NCBI RefSeq assembly: GCF_003340495.1
Contig: NZ_QASA01000001.1
Location: 5,828,001-5,892,000 of the forward strand
Direction: 5' to 3'
Length of the DNA stretch: 64,000 nucleotides
Origin: Adhaeribacter pallidiroseus
Lineage (GTDB): Bacteria > Bacteroidota > Bacteroidia > Cytophagales > Hymenobacteraceae
Shown one piece after another: positions 1 through 8,400 of this stretch. The notes under the pieces were generated by a model. It had not been told where the DNA came from and did no database searches. It was given only the letters and a program-made list of their open reading frames with translations. Numbering within the stretch: position 1 is the first letter of the stretch; each line of letters begins with the position of its first letter. The translations under genes and the position numbers were made by a program.

Positions 1-1
1 C

Positions 2-253
2 GAATGGTACCAGGCCATTGCCAATTCCGGCCAAGTTTCGGATACGTTTAAAGCCGTGAAAGATCCTTACGCCAACAATGCATCTTTTAACGCTTTCGGG
101 AAAAAACTAGACGGCGACGAAGTGATTGATCATGTTTTTGCCACCAGTCATTTTAAAACTTTAAAATGGGGCATTTTAACCGATACCTACCACGGCAAAT
201 TTCCTTCCGACCATTTTCCGGTACTGGTAGAACTAAGCCTGAGCGCCAAATAA
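2..253 (+). CDS. Endonuclease/exonuclease/phosphatase family protein, 3' end
   Basis: The reading frame is open from the first bases of the window, so this is the C-terminal ~83 residues of a longer protein whose start lies outside. The residues include the C-terminal SDHFPVLVEL segment with the catalytic/metal-binding SDH triad typical of the EEP (DNase I-like / exonuclease III) superfamily, and a GDEVIDHVFATSHF stretch matching the family's (D)-x-IF/VF strand. Family knowledge: Mg2+-dependent phosphodiesterases or phosphatases; in Bacteroidota these are often secreted. The exact substrate cannot be judged from this fragment. A probable terminator hairpin lies about 90 nt downstream. Confidence 0.8.
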   Translation, partial: EWYQAIANSGQVSDTFKAVKDPYANNASFNAFGKKLDGDEVIDHVFATSHFKTLKWGILTDTYHGKFPSDHFPVLVELSLSAK

Positions 254-343
254 TTTGTTCCTGATTAATACCGGTACATTAACTTTTCGGACTAATCTAC
301 TGTCTTCCATTAGCAAAAGTAAATTTTATTTTTTTTCCGAAGT

Positions 344-393
344 AAAAGGTAAAACGCCCATTAACTCCCAAGGAGCGGGGGTTTTACTTTTTA
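344..393 (+). terminator. Probable rho-independent terminator after the EEP gene
   Basis: The left arm AAAAGGTAAAACGCCC (344-359) pairs with GGGGTTTTACTTTT (from 378), followed by a T-rich tract. It lies downstream of the EEP stop codon. Confidence 0.6.
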
Positions 394-478
394 TTTATCG
401 GGTTTTCAAAGCCTTTCCCAAAACGGTATTTTTTTCATAAATTGGGAGCTTATTTTCATGTAAAATTTAAAAAACTGG

Positions 479-780
479 TGCGTTCCGGCAGTAGGGAATA
501 ATACCGCTCCATGCAATATTTTAAACTATCCGGGTTGTCGGCTATTTAAAAACAGGATACAGGGGGTAATGATGCCCAACGTACTGGATAACTGGCGAGG
601 CGAAAGTCCCAGTCATGCAAGTGCTACCCAAGTAATAGCCGGATTATACTTGGGTATTATTCGGGTAAACACACGAATAATACAGTCAGAATGGTTTGGA
701 GCAGTTAAAAACAGTAGTTAAAAGATAAGACCGCCGGTTTGGTTTTATACCTAAAAGTATAATACAATAAAAATTAGCTA
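479..780 (+). other. Gene-free, highly structured block (possible group II intron 5' remnant or structured RNA)
   Basis: No credible ORF. The block begins GTGCG (479-483), the usual 5' end of a bacterial group II intron. It then contains a small stem (ACTGG...CCAGT near 590-613) around GGCGAAAGTC, and three consecutive stem-loops: TACCCAAGTA (625-634) with TACTTGGGTA (647-656), TATTATTCG (655-663) with CGAATAATA (674-682), and ATAAGACC (725-732) with GGTTTTAT (741-748, one G-U pair). No reverse transcriptase ORF follows in this orientation. A decayed intron domain I is one explanation; an unrelated structured RNA is another. Confidence 0.35.
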
Positions 781-873
781 CGCGAAATATTATGAATAAA
801 TGCTTAAGAAGAAATGCATTATCTTTTTCTGTGCAATTTTTAAATTCTGTATTGGTCTGTAGAACATTTATTT

Positions 874-919
874 GTATAATATTTAAAGTAGGATTATAAC
901 CTTACTTTAAATATTATAC
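874..919. repeat. Perfect 17-bp inverted repeat with 12-nt loop
   Basis: GTATAATATTTAAAGTA (874-890) is the exact reverse complement of 903-919. It is AT-rich with no GC clamp and no T tract beyond the arm, and it abuts the first attC-like site. Function unknown. Confidence 0.7.
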
Positions 920-978
920 AACTCCTCCGTACATAATGCGGATAACCGTATGTTATGTTGTTTATAAAATAGTTAGCA
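916..978 (+). other. attC-like site 0 (upstream of the lprI-like cassette)
   Basis: The left heptamer is ATACAAC (916-922) and the right core is GTTAGCA (972-978), identical to the right core at 25309-25315. The interior contains CATAATGCGG and CCGTATGTTATG, which can fold on each other. The next ORF starts 9 nt after the right core, the same spacing as in the other cassettes. The folding here is less clean than in the other sites. Confidence 0.45.
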
Positions 979-987
979 GCAAAAAAT

Positions 988-1479
988 ATGAGACAAATAT
1001 TGACTATGTTATTTGTTCTGATTTCCTCAGTTGTCTATTCTCAAAACAATGAGATTATAACAAATCAAAAGGCACAGCTTTTAGATAGATATAATTTTGA
1101 TGATGATTGTGGAAATGGAGCGCAGCAAGATATAAATATTTGTTTAGGCAAAGCAATTGAAAAACTTGAAAAGTTATTGTTTGACAAATATAGATGCTTA
1201 ATTTCTTCACTTGATATGGCCATCCAAAAGAATTCCTTAGAAGATAAACAACAGGCTTCAGAGTATAAGAAAATCAAAAAAGCTATTATTACCTCTCAAA
1301 AGACTTTTGAAAAATTAAAAAAGCAAAATACTATTTTTTACCTATCTTATTATAGAGAAGGAACAGAGCGTCCCATGTTTTTCGGTTTGAGTAAAATACA
1401 AGACTTAAAAGATAGACTCAATCGATTAGATGATTATTTGGAGACATTGGAACAAGATAACGTAATTAAATGTAAATGA
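988..1479 (+). CDS. Secreted LprI/DUF1311-like protein (cassette ORF)
   Basis: 163 residues with a signal peptide (about residues 1-18, cleavage after VYS). The mature part has the pattern C-x3-AQQDINICLGKAIEKLEKLLFDKY, resembling the lysozyme-inhibitor LprI N-terminal domain (DUF1311): two Cys, a Q-Q-(D/E)-x-N motif, then a D/K-rich helix with LLFDKY at the usual D..LN..Y position. Family members are periplasmic or envelope proteins; inhibitor activity is not demonstrated for most. The gene is AT-rich relative to the flanks. It lies 9 nt after one attC-like core, and its stop is 8 nt before the next attC-like site, which is what a promoterless integron cassette looks like. The LprI assignment is by motif only. 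Confidence 0.6.
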   Translation: MRQILTMLFVLISSVVYSQNNEIITNQKAQLLDRYNFDDDCGNGAQQDINICLGKAIEKLEKLLFDKYRCLISSLDMAIQKNSLEDKQQASEYKKIKKAIITSQKTFEKLKKQNTIFYLSYYREGTERPMFFGLSKIQDLKDRLNRLDDYLETLEQDNVIKCK

Positions 1480-1493
1480 AGTTTCTGCTGCTA

Positions 1494-3337
1494 ATCGAGT
1501 AGACGGCCCCACCAGTGTTGGCTGATGGGGAGCGCCTCTCACACCACTGTACGTACGGGTCTCGTATACAGCGGTTCGTTAAGTTGGGGGGCTACTTGTT
1601 TGTAGTAATCGAACAACGATTCATAACCTTTCTTGACCAACCGTTTCAGCGTGATAGTGGTCACCAGGATGGGGCTTTGCGCTACTGCCCAGCCCCCTTT
1701 CCGGGTCTGGCTCCAGGCATAGGCTTCCCCTTTTGAGACGCCTAATCGGATCAGGTTCTTTCTTTTCCGCTCGGGTTTCTTCCAGTCGTGCCAGATGCAA
1801 TGGCGCAGCCGGTTTCTGAGCCAACTATCCACTTGCTTTAACTTCCCCTGAATGCTGGCTAGACGAAAGTAGTTTACCCAGCCTCGCTGCACTTCCTTGA
1901 GTTGCTGAACGCGCTGCTCAAAGGCACTGGGCGTGGTCTTGCGGGTAATCCCTTTCAGGTTCTGCTTCAGCCTGGCCCAAGCCTTTTCTGCTACCACCAA
2001 CTGGTATTTACCTTTCTCCCCTTTCCGGTAAGTGGGTACAAACCGGTAGCCTAGTATCTGAAAATCTACGGGTCGTCTAATGCCGCTCTTTTCCCGGTTG
2101 ATGGGTAGCCTTAGCTTATTCTTCAGGAACAGGAAAAGGTTGTTGCCCACCTGCCGGGCCTCCGACTCACTTTTGGTATAAACACTAAAGTCATCGGCAT
2201 AGCGCACGTACCGCAAGCCTTGCTTTTCCAACTCTTTATCCAGCTCGTGAAGCAGAATATTGGAGAGCAGCGGACTCAACGGACTGCCCTGTGGTACCCC
2301 TTTCCGGCGTTTGGTTAACTTTCCCCCAATAAGGATAGGGGCCCGAAGCCATTTGCGGATCAGGCGCAGCGTGAGCGGGCATTTTACTTTCTGGTATACC
2401 AGTTGCAGGAGCAGGCAGTGCTCTACTTCATCAAAGAAGCTTTTCAGGTCCATATCGACAATATGCTGATAGCCTTCATTAATGTTCTTCTGGGCTTGCC
2501 ACACCGCCTGATGGGCGTTGCGGTTGGGCCGGAAGCCGTAGCTGTACTCTTTGAACTCCAGCTCGAAAAGCGGGGCTATGGCTTGGTTGACTGCTTGTTG
2601 TAGCAGCCGGTCGGTTACGGTAGGAATGCCTAACCGGCGCTTCTGGCCGTTGCTCTTAGGTATTTCTACCCCTAAGATGGGTAGAGGAAAGTACTGGCTG
2701 CTCCGGATAGCCGTAACTAAGGCCTCCTGATTTACTTGCAGATGCCCAGCTAGTTCAAGTACGGACATACCGTCTACGCCGGCTGCCCCTTGGTTAGCCT
2801 GCACTTGCCGGTAGGCTAGCAGCAGGTTGCCCCGGTGCAATACTTTCTCAATCATCCTACTTTCTACTTTATCTGTAATCCCTGTTCCGCTTACGCTAAG
2901 GCTGGCCAGGCCTCCTTACCACATTTGGAACAACTTCACGTTCGGCCCTTCGTCATCTTGTGAGACCTCCGCAGCGCTTACGGCTCGTTTCCTGATGGCT
3001 ACTATGGCTTCTGCTGACTTCTCTCTTACCAACCCGTGGCCGAGAGACCTCCCCAGGTAAGAGCATATTCCTTCCTCCGATTCCTGGTACATCTACCCAC
3101 TAGTACTTGTTGGTCAGGAGCTTTGCAAAGAGGTGCTTGCTTACCCGCACTAATGGGCCTCTTATGTACTTTCTGTTCGTCAGTACCGGATTTTGTAGTC
3201 CCGCTTTCTTCCCTGCTTATCTCACGATAAACCAGCTTGCGGCTTACTAACAGGCTGCACCAACTCGCCTGTAAGGGTCTTGCACCCTCTGGAATAATTT
3301 GGTACCTTTCAGTACCAGATGCCCATACTGGGCGCAC
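1494..3337 (-). mobile_element. Group II intron, copy 1 (antisense to the cassettes)
   Basis: On the minus strand the element starts GTGCGCCCAGTATGGGCATC at 3337, a textbook group II 5' end, and finishes CTACTCGAT at 1494. It carries a reverse transcriptase/maturase ORF (2855-1539), a ~480-nt 5' segment for domains I-III, a domain V-like hairpin (about 1541-1576: ACCGCTGTA pairing with TACAGTGGT around a GAGA turn) and a domain VI hairpin (1507-1530: CCCCACCAG/CTGATGGGG on the plus strand). Identity with copy 2 runs over 1491-3347, including ~10 nt of 5' exon. The end points are inferred from consensus termini and the copy comparison. The element lies inside an attC-like site, as known for group IIC-attC introns. 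Confidence 0.88.
1539..2855 (-). CDS. ltrA: Group II intron-encoded reverse transcriptase/maturase (copy 1)
   Basis: 438 residues. RT blocks run from about residue 50: GIPTVTDRLLQQAV, YGFRPNRNAHQAV, VDMDLKSFFDEV (132-143, first catalytic Asp), GVPQGSPLSPLLSN (186-199) and RYADDF with the catalytic YADD at 219-222. A maturase (domain X) region follows (about 310-420: GWVNYFR, then a basic LRNRLRHCIWHDWKKPERKRK stretch). There is no HNH/En domain, in keeping with the short intron-encoded proteins of class C and related introns. The protein splices the intron RNA and reverse transcribes it into new sites. The last residues (YTRPVRTVV) are a reading of domain V, so the ORF overlaps the ribozyme core, as in many annotated copies. 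The sequence is identical at protein level to copy 2. Confidence 0.95.
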   Translation of the reverse strand: MIEKVLHRGNLLLAYRQVQANQGAAGVDGMSVLELAGHLQVNQEALVTAIRSSQYFPLPILGVEIPKSNGQKRRLGIPTVTDRLLQQAVNQAIAPLFELEFKEYSYGFRPNRNAHQAVWQAQKNINEGYQHIVDMDLKSFFDEVEHCLLLQLVYQKVKCPLTLRLIRKWLRAPILIGGKLTKRRKGVPQGSPLSPLLSNILLHELDKELEKQGLRYVRYADDFSVYTKSESEARQVGNNLFLFLKNKLRLPINREKSGIRRPVDFQILGYRFVPTYRKGEKGKYQLVVAEKAWARLKQNLKGITRKTTPSAFEQRVQQLKEVQRGWVNYFRLASIQGKLKQVDSWLRNRLRHCIWHDWKKPERKRKNLIRLGVSKGEAYAWSQTRKGGWAVAQSPILVTTITLKRLVKKGYESLFDYYKQVAPQLNEPLYTRPVRTVV

Positions 3338-3397
3338 ACCACACCTATACGGCAGCTGTGCCACCGCAAAGCCCAGTACGTTAGGGGTATCCTTAAA

Positions 3398-3754
3398 ATG
3401 ACAACAAAGAAGAAATATATTTTTATTGGTATAATTTTTTTCTTAACTTATGCTGTGATTGCACAGTTATGGGGAACAGAAAAAGGAATTAATGATTTTT
3501 CAAAATTCAATAAAGCTGAAATTAAAGGTAAAATTGAGAAAAAAGTATATGCTTCAGCTTCTGGAACACGAATAAATATAAAAGAACAAGAATATATTTT
3601 TCACCCAATTACAAATAAGGAAAATAGGAACAAAATTTTTAGTTACATAGCTGAAGTTGGGGACTCAATTTTAAAACCAGCATACTCAGACACATTAATC
3701 TTGATAAAAAAAGGTCGATTACTAAAATATGCTTTCAGAAAGGTAGGTATATAA
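3398..3754 (+). CDS. Small single-pass membrane or secreted protein of unknown function (cassette ORF)
   Basis: The open frame begins further upstream at 3299, but that part reads through the attC-like site, so I place the start at ATG 3398, 11 nt after the GTTAGGG core. The product is 118 residues with an N-terminal hydrophobic helix (KKYIFIGIIFFLTYAVIAQL, about residues 4-24) serving as signal anchor or signal peptide, then a soluble, lysine-rich domain with alternating short strands. It ends in a basic GRLLKYAFRKVGI tail. I do not recognise a family. Strongly AT-rich. The stop is 9 nt before the next attC-like heptamer, consistent with a promoterless cassette. Confidence 0.6.
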   Translation: MTTKKKYIFIGIIFFLTYAVIAQLWGTEKGINDFSKFNKAEIKGKIEKKVYASASGTRINIKEQEYIFHPITNKENRNKIFSYIAEVGDSILKPAYSDTLILIKKGRLLKYAFRKVGI

Positions 3755-3763
3755 AAGTACTCC

Positions 3764-3817
3764 CACCAACAACACCTTTACTGTAGCTACGCCACCTCAA
3801 AGCCCAGAACGTTGTGC
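3764..3817 (+). other. attC-like site, uninterrupted
   Basis: Left heptamer CACCAAC (3764-3770), then AACACCTTTA, the small palindrome TGTAGCTACG, CTCAAAGCCCAGAAC, and right core GTTGTGC (3811-3817). Nearly the same box order as the site at 25757-25809. Last recognisable member of the left cluster. Confidence 0.65.
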
Positions 3818-4146
3818 GGCATTTAAATAAATAAAAATAGTACGGCCACAATTTCGGATGTTTAGAAGAAAATGCCAGAATTAAGCAGATTCTATGGAAA
3901 TACAATTTGCATTTTTGCGAAAAACCTTAATTTACCTTATTTTTTTGCAAAATACGGAAAGTATATACGTATAATTGCTATTAAAAGTGGCTAATGACTA
4001 GAAGGTGAACTGCCAAGAAGAGCATTGCGGTTAGTTGAAGACTGAACCGAATTACCTAAAAAGAACTAATGATTAATTATGGTTTACAAAGTATGATGGC
4101 CAAACTACGCTCTAAAACCGCGCTGATTTAGCTTTAAAATTGTTTT
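3818..4146. other. Spacer without recognised features
   Basis: AT-rich sequence between the last attC-like site of the left cluster and the IS630-type element. No ORF with a plausible start and no strong palindrome seen. Confidence 0.5.
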
Positions 4147-5193
4147 TAAGTACTTAGACAAAATTAATTATATATTTCTGACCGATGTTATCAAGTATTT
4201 GGGTCAGATGTTGTTGTAAGTTATCCCAGCACATATAAGCATTAAAGTCGAGCCATTGGTATTTAATTTTCTTCCAGAGCATTTCAATTTTGTTCAATTC
4301 CGGAGAATAAGCCGGCAAAAAAAAGATATACAAGTCTTGTTCTTGCCATTGTTTTACTTTTTCCATAAAAACCTTTGAGCGGTGAGTAGGTGCATTGTCA
4401 AGCACTACTACTGTTTTTTGCTGTATCTTTTCACAAAAGCTGTCGAGCAAACTAACAACTTCTTTGCTGCCCATCCGCCCGGTATGGGTTTGGTAATAAA
4501 AATCTGCTTGCCGGTTAAGCAATCCAGCTACATTTATCCGCCTGCCTTTGGCGGCGGGTATTTCTAGGGTCTTACCTTGCTTCTGCCAGGCATAAGGCAG
4601 GGCTGAAGTCAGCGAAAAACCGCTCTCATCGTAGTAATAAAGCGGCAAGAAGCCCTGCTCCTGTAAGCATTCCAATTGATAGAGCTGCTCTTGCTTTGCT
4701 TCAAAGTCCTGCTGGTTGCGTTTGCCTTTTACACTATGGCGAACCCTTCGGAAAGAGTAGGCGCTACGTTTTTAAAAAGCGCTGTAGGGTTTTCTTACTC
4801 ACCACTACGGCGTGCTTTTCTTGTATAAGCGCTACCACGGCATTTAAATTGCGGTGGTGCGCTGCTACATACGCCTCTAACTGCTCTTGCTCGATACCAG
4901 CTAACTTCTGCTTACGGCCTCGTCCGCTTTCCAGCTCAATACCCGTCCGCCCGCCCTGCTTCCATTTATCTAAACAGTTGGTAATCGTTAAAAGGGTAAC
5001 GCCAAAGATGCCCGCCAGTTCATTAATAGACTTACCCTGATGCGAAAGAAGCAAACACTGGCTACGCTTGCGCTCGATTAAATACCTGCTGCTTTTATAA
5101 ACCGCTTGCAACTCTCGTGCTTCCTGCTCTGTTAAATCAATATACCGCATAACTGATGTAACAAGTATATAGGTATTTTTGTCCCTTTACTTA
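4147..5193 (-). mobile_element. IS630-family insertion sequence
   Basis: About 1.05 kb, bounded by TA dinucleotides (4147-4148 and 5192-5193), as expected for IS630/Tc1-like targeting. The imperfect terminal inverted repeats are left AGTACTTAGACAAAATTAAT and right (complement) AGTAAAGGGACAAAAATACC. It encodes a two-part IS630 transposase. End points are inferred from the IR alignment and TA flanks. Confidence 0.75.
4154..5150 (-). pseudogene. IS630-family transposase, split by a +1 frameshift
   Basis: The N-terminal part (5150-4764) carries a helix-turn-helix region (GKSINELAGIFGVTLLTITN) followed by a GRKQKL linker. The C-terminal part (to 4154) carries the DDE catalytic core: YYYDESGF (first D), VVLDNAPTH (second D) and PAYSPELNKIEMLWKKIK (E). 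Between them the frame changes at an A5 run (complement of 4769-4773). Reading ...RFLK, skipping one base, then RSAYSFRRVRHSVKGKRNQQ restores a continuous IS630-like protein. One extra A in the run would explain it. Programmed frameshifting is possible in this family, but I see no strong slippery heptamer, so I call it a probable pseudogene. It is unrelated to the cassette genes. Confidence 0.75.
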
Positions 5194-5428
5194 TTTAGAG
5201 AGTTAAATGAAACTTGTTAATAGTATTATTATTAGAAAATAGGTTTACAAACTAAAAAAACCATTTTACTAATTACTTAAACTTAGACTCGACTCCTGAT
5301 TTCCTTGCAGCATTATTATAATCAGCAACGTATAATATCATACTTTGTAGACCACAACCAAATTTTAAAAATTTTAGTGGTTTGTTCGTTACAGTAGCCC
5401 ATTTTTAAAAAATCAGATTCTTGAAACT

Positions 5429-5467
5429 AAAAAGCCGAACAACATGCGAGATGCTGTCCGGCTTTTT
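5429..5467 (-). terminator. Strong bidirectional terminator hairpin
   Basis: AAAAAGCCG (5429-5437) pairs with CGGCTTTTT (5459-5467). The stem extends inwards through ACAACAT/ATGCTGT. It lies just downstream of the stop codon of the giant repeat protein (5486) on the minus strand. Confidence 0.85.
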
Positions 5468-5485
5468 GTGTAAAATTTAAAAAAA

Positions 5486-8400
5486 TTACTTATTCAGGAG
5501 TAGTTTCTGTGTGTTTTGTTTGGTGGGGGTTTGCAGTTGCAGCAAATACATACCGGCGGCTTGTTTCCCCGCTTGCCATTGCACCTGGTACGTTTGCTTG
5601 GCTTTGGCTTCTCCCCGGAATAAAGTAGCAATTTCCCGGCCTTGACCATCGAGCACGCGCACGCTGGCAGCCTGAGTTTGCGGCAGGGTAAAACGAACGG
5701 TTACCTGCTCCTGGAACGGATTTGGATACGCGAGGAGCGGGGTAAGTTCTGCAGATTCTTCTGGCGTGGTAGCCGTTCTGGCTGCTACCCGTGCGTTGTT
5801 GGTTGGAACCACTTTTATGAGCCAGTAATCGGTACCGCCCTGGCTGGGTTGCGTCCGGTCGCCGCTCGCTCCGGAGTTGGAACGACCGCCCAAGAGCAAA
5901 CCGCCGTCTTTTGTTTGGGTTACGGTACGGAGTTCGTCTTCGCCGCTGCCACCGGCGCGTTGGTCCATTACCAGGTTCCCTTGCTCGTCTACTTCTACTA
6001 CCCAGTAATCGCCGCTGCCCTGGCTCGCCTGGGTTTTATCGCCGCTTACGCCGGAGTAAGAAGTGCCGGCCAGCAGGTAATGGCCTTGCTCGGTGTAAGT
6101 ACTGGCGCTTAGATTATCATCCTTGTCGCCACCAAAACCTTTATCCCAAAGCTTAGTACCGTTTGCATCTATTTTAATTAACCAGTAATCGCGACCGCCC
6201 CGGCTAGCCTGGCTTTTATCACCGCTGGCCCCGGAAGTGCTGTAGCCCGCCAGATAAAGGTTGTCGCCATCACTGTGTCGTACCGATACGGCATAGTCCT
6301 GGCCGGTGCCGCCGTAGGTTTTTTCCCAGAGTAAGTTGCCGTCTTTATCGGTTTTTACGGCCCAGTAATCTACATCGCCGCGGCTGGCTTGGGTTTTATC
6401 GCCGCCCTGGCCAGAGCTAGAACCGCCGCCCAGGAAAAATCCTCCGTCGCGGGTTTGGGTAAAGCCGCCCAGCCTATCGGCACCGGTGCCGCCATAACGT
6501 TTGTCCCAGATTTTAGTGCCGGTACTGCTTATTTTTACCAGCCAATAATCGTAATTGCCCTGGCTAGCTTGCGTTTTGTCGCCGCTCACGGGAGAATTGC
6601 TGTAACCACCCAGCACGTATTCGCCCGAGCTCAGCTGAATTACTTTTTCCAGTTCGTCATTGCCGCTGCCACCCAAGGTTTTATCCCAAAGTTTATTACC
6701 TAGTTTATCTGTTTTTACCAGCCAGTAATCCCGACCGCCTTGGCTAACTTCAGTTTTATCGCCTTTTTTGCCCGAGAAAGAACTGCCGGCTAGTAAATAC
6801 CCGCCATCCTGGGTTTGAATTACGCGGTTGAGATAATCATTATTCGCACCGCCGTAACTTTTCTCCCATTGTTTTAGGCCGTTTTTATCGCTCTTTACAA
6901 TCCAGTAGTCGTTCCGGCCCTGGCTCCATTGGGTTTTATCGCCGCTGATGTTTGAATCGGTATAGCCTCCGGACAAGTAGCCGCCATCCGTAGTTTTAAT
7001 AACATCGGCAAAGTTATCGGTGCCCGTGCCGCCGTAACGCATGTTCCAGTTAGCCGACGGGGGTGGGGTTTCATCGAGCACCTGCACAAGCCAGAAATCT
7101 CCGCGGGACGCAAAAGGATAGGTAACGGTATCGCGGGGAGCTTCGGTTTTATCATCGCCGATAAGGCCGTTGGATGTGCCACCCAGCAGGTAACCGCTAT
7201 TGGCAGTAGGTATTACGGCTCCCAGCACATCGTCATCGCGGCTGCCCAGGGTACGATCCCACAGCCTGGTGCCGGCTTCGTCTATTTTTAAAATCCAGTA
7301 ATCCCTTTCGCTTCTTCTACCGCTCCAAAATTGATCACTATAATAGTACAGAAACCTTTCGCCGCCCCCGCTGGCATTCTCACTTTTATCCCCGCCTTTA
7401 TCGGAGTCAGAAGTGCCCGCTAATAAGTAATTCCCGTCGGGGGTTGCCCGGATAGCCGCTAGTTCGGAATTGCCGGTTAAGTAGGTACCTATGTCGAACA
7501 CTTTTTCGGATCGGATGCCCCCGTAGGTTTTATCCCAAACTTTAATGCCTTTACTGTTTAATTTTACAATCCAGTAATCGCTCAAGCGGGTATAACTGTT
7601 TCCACCGATATTTTTATCGGTTTTGTCGCCGCCTTGTTCCGCGTCGGAGTAGCCCCCGATTAAGAAGTTGCCATCCGGGGTAACTAATAAACTGGTTAGT
7701 ACCGAACTACCTAAATCTACCTGGCACTTGGCCGGATCATCTTCAAAACACTCATCGTAGGCATAGGTTTCGGTTAGGCCCCCGAGGGTTTTATCCCATT
7801 GTTTATTCCCGTTTTCCTGCAGGCGCAGCACCCAGTAATCGGCCTGGCCGCGGCGCGCTTCGCTCTTATCGCCGGATTTACTGGAAGCCGACGTGCCGCC
7901 GATTAAATAGCCGCCGCCCGGTACCAGGGCCAGGGCCACTAGTCTATCGGCCTCCGCTCCGCCATACGTTTTATCCCACAATTTGGCGCCGTTGGCGTCG
8001 ATTTTTAAAATCCAGTAATCGCTGCGGCCTTTACTGCCCTGGCTTTTATCGCCGCCCGTACCCGAGAAAGAGGTACCGCCGAGTAAAAAGCCGCCGTCCG
8101 GGGTACTAATCAATGCGGTTAATTTATCGGCCTGGTTGCCGCCGTAGGTTTTATCCCAAAGTTTATTGCCTGCCGCATCAATTTTTAAAATCCAGTAGTC
8201 GCCGCTGCCTTTGCTGCCCTGACTTTTGTCGCCGCTGTTGCCGGAGTAAGAAGTGCCGCCCAGTAGGTAACCACCGTCCGGCGTAGCCAGCAGGATAGTT
8301 AAACTATCGGCCTGATTGCCCCCGTAGGCTTTATCCCAGAGTTTTGCGCCTTGGTTGTTTAGCTTGGTGATCCAGTAATCGCTGGCACCCTGGGTGGCGC

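Larger units (their letters stand above)
1488..3386 (+). other. attC-like site A, interrupted by group II intron copy 1
   Basis: Removing 1494-3337 joins TTTCTGCTGCTA to ACCACACCTATACGG. The rejoined site reads TGCTAAC, then CACACCTA, then the hairpin-bearing GGCAGCTGTGCC, then CAAAGCCCAGTAC and the right core GTTAGGG (3380-3386). This matches the uninterrupted sites at 3764-3817 and 25757-25809 almost box for box. The next ORF starts 11 nt after the core. Confidence 0.7.

Noticed and set aside
254-440. 61-codon ORF downstream of the EEP gene
   Set aside because: It crosses a clear terminator hairpin and has low-complexity, spacer-like composition.
3299-3397. N-terminal extension of the small cassette ORF to 3299
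   Set aside because: It would be encoded by intron and attC-like sequence; ATG 3398 with normal spacing to the core is preferred.
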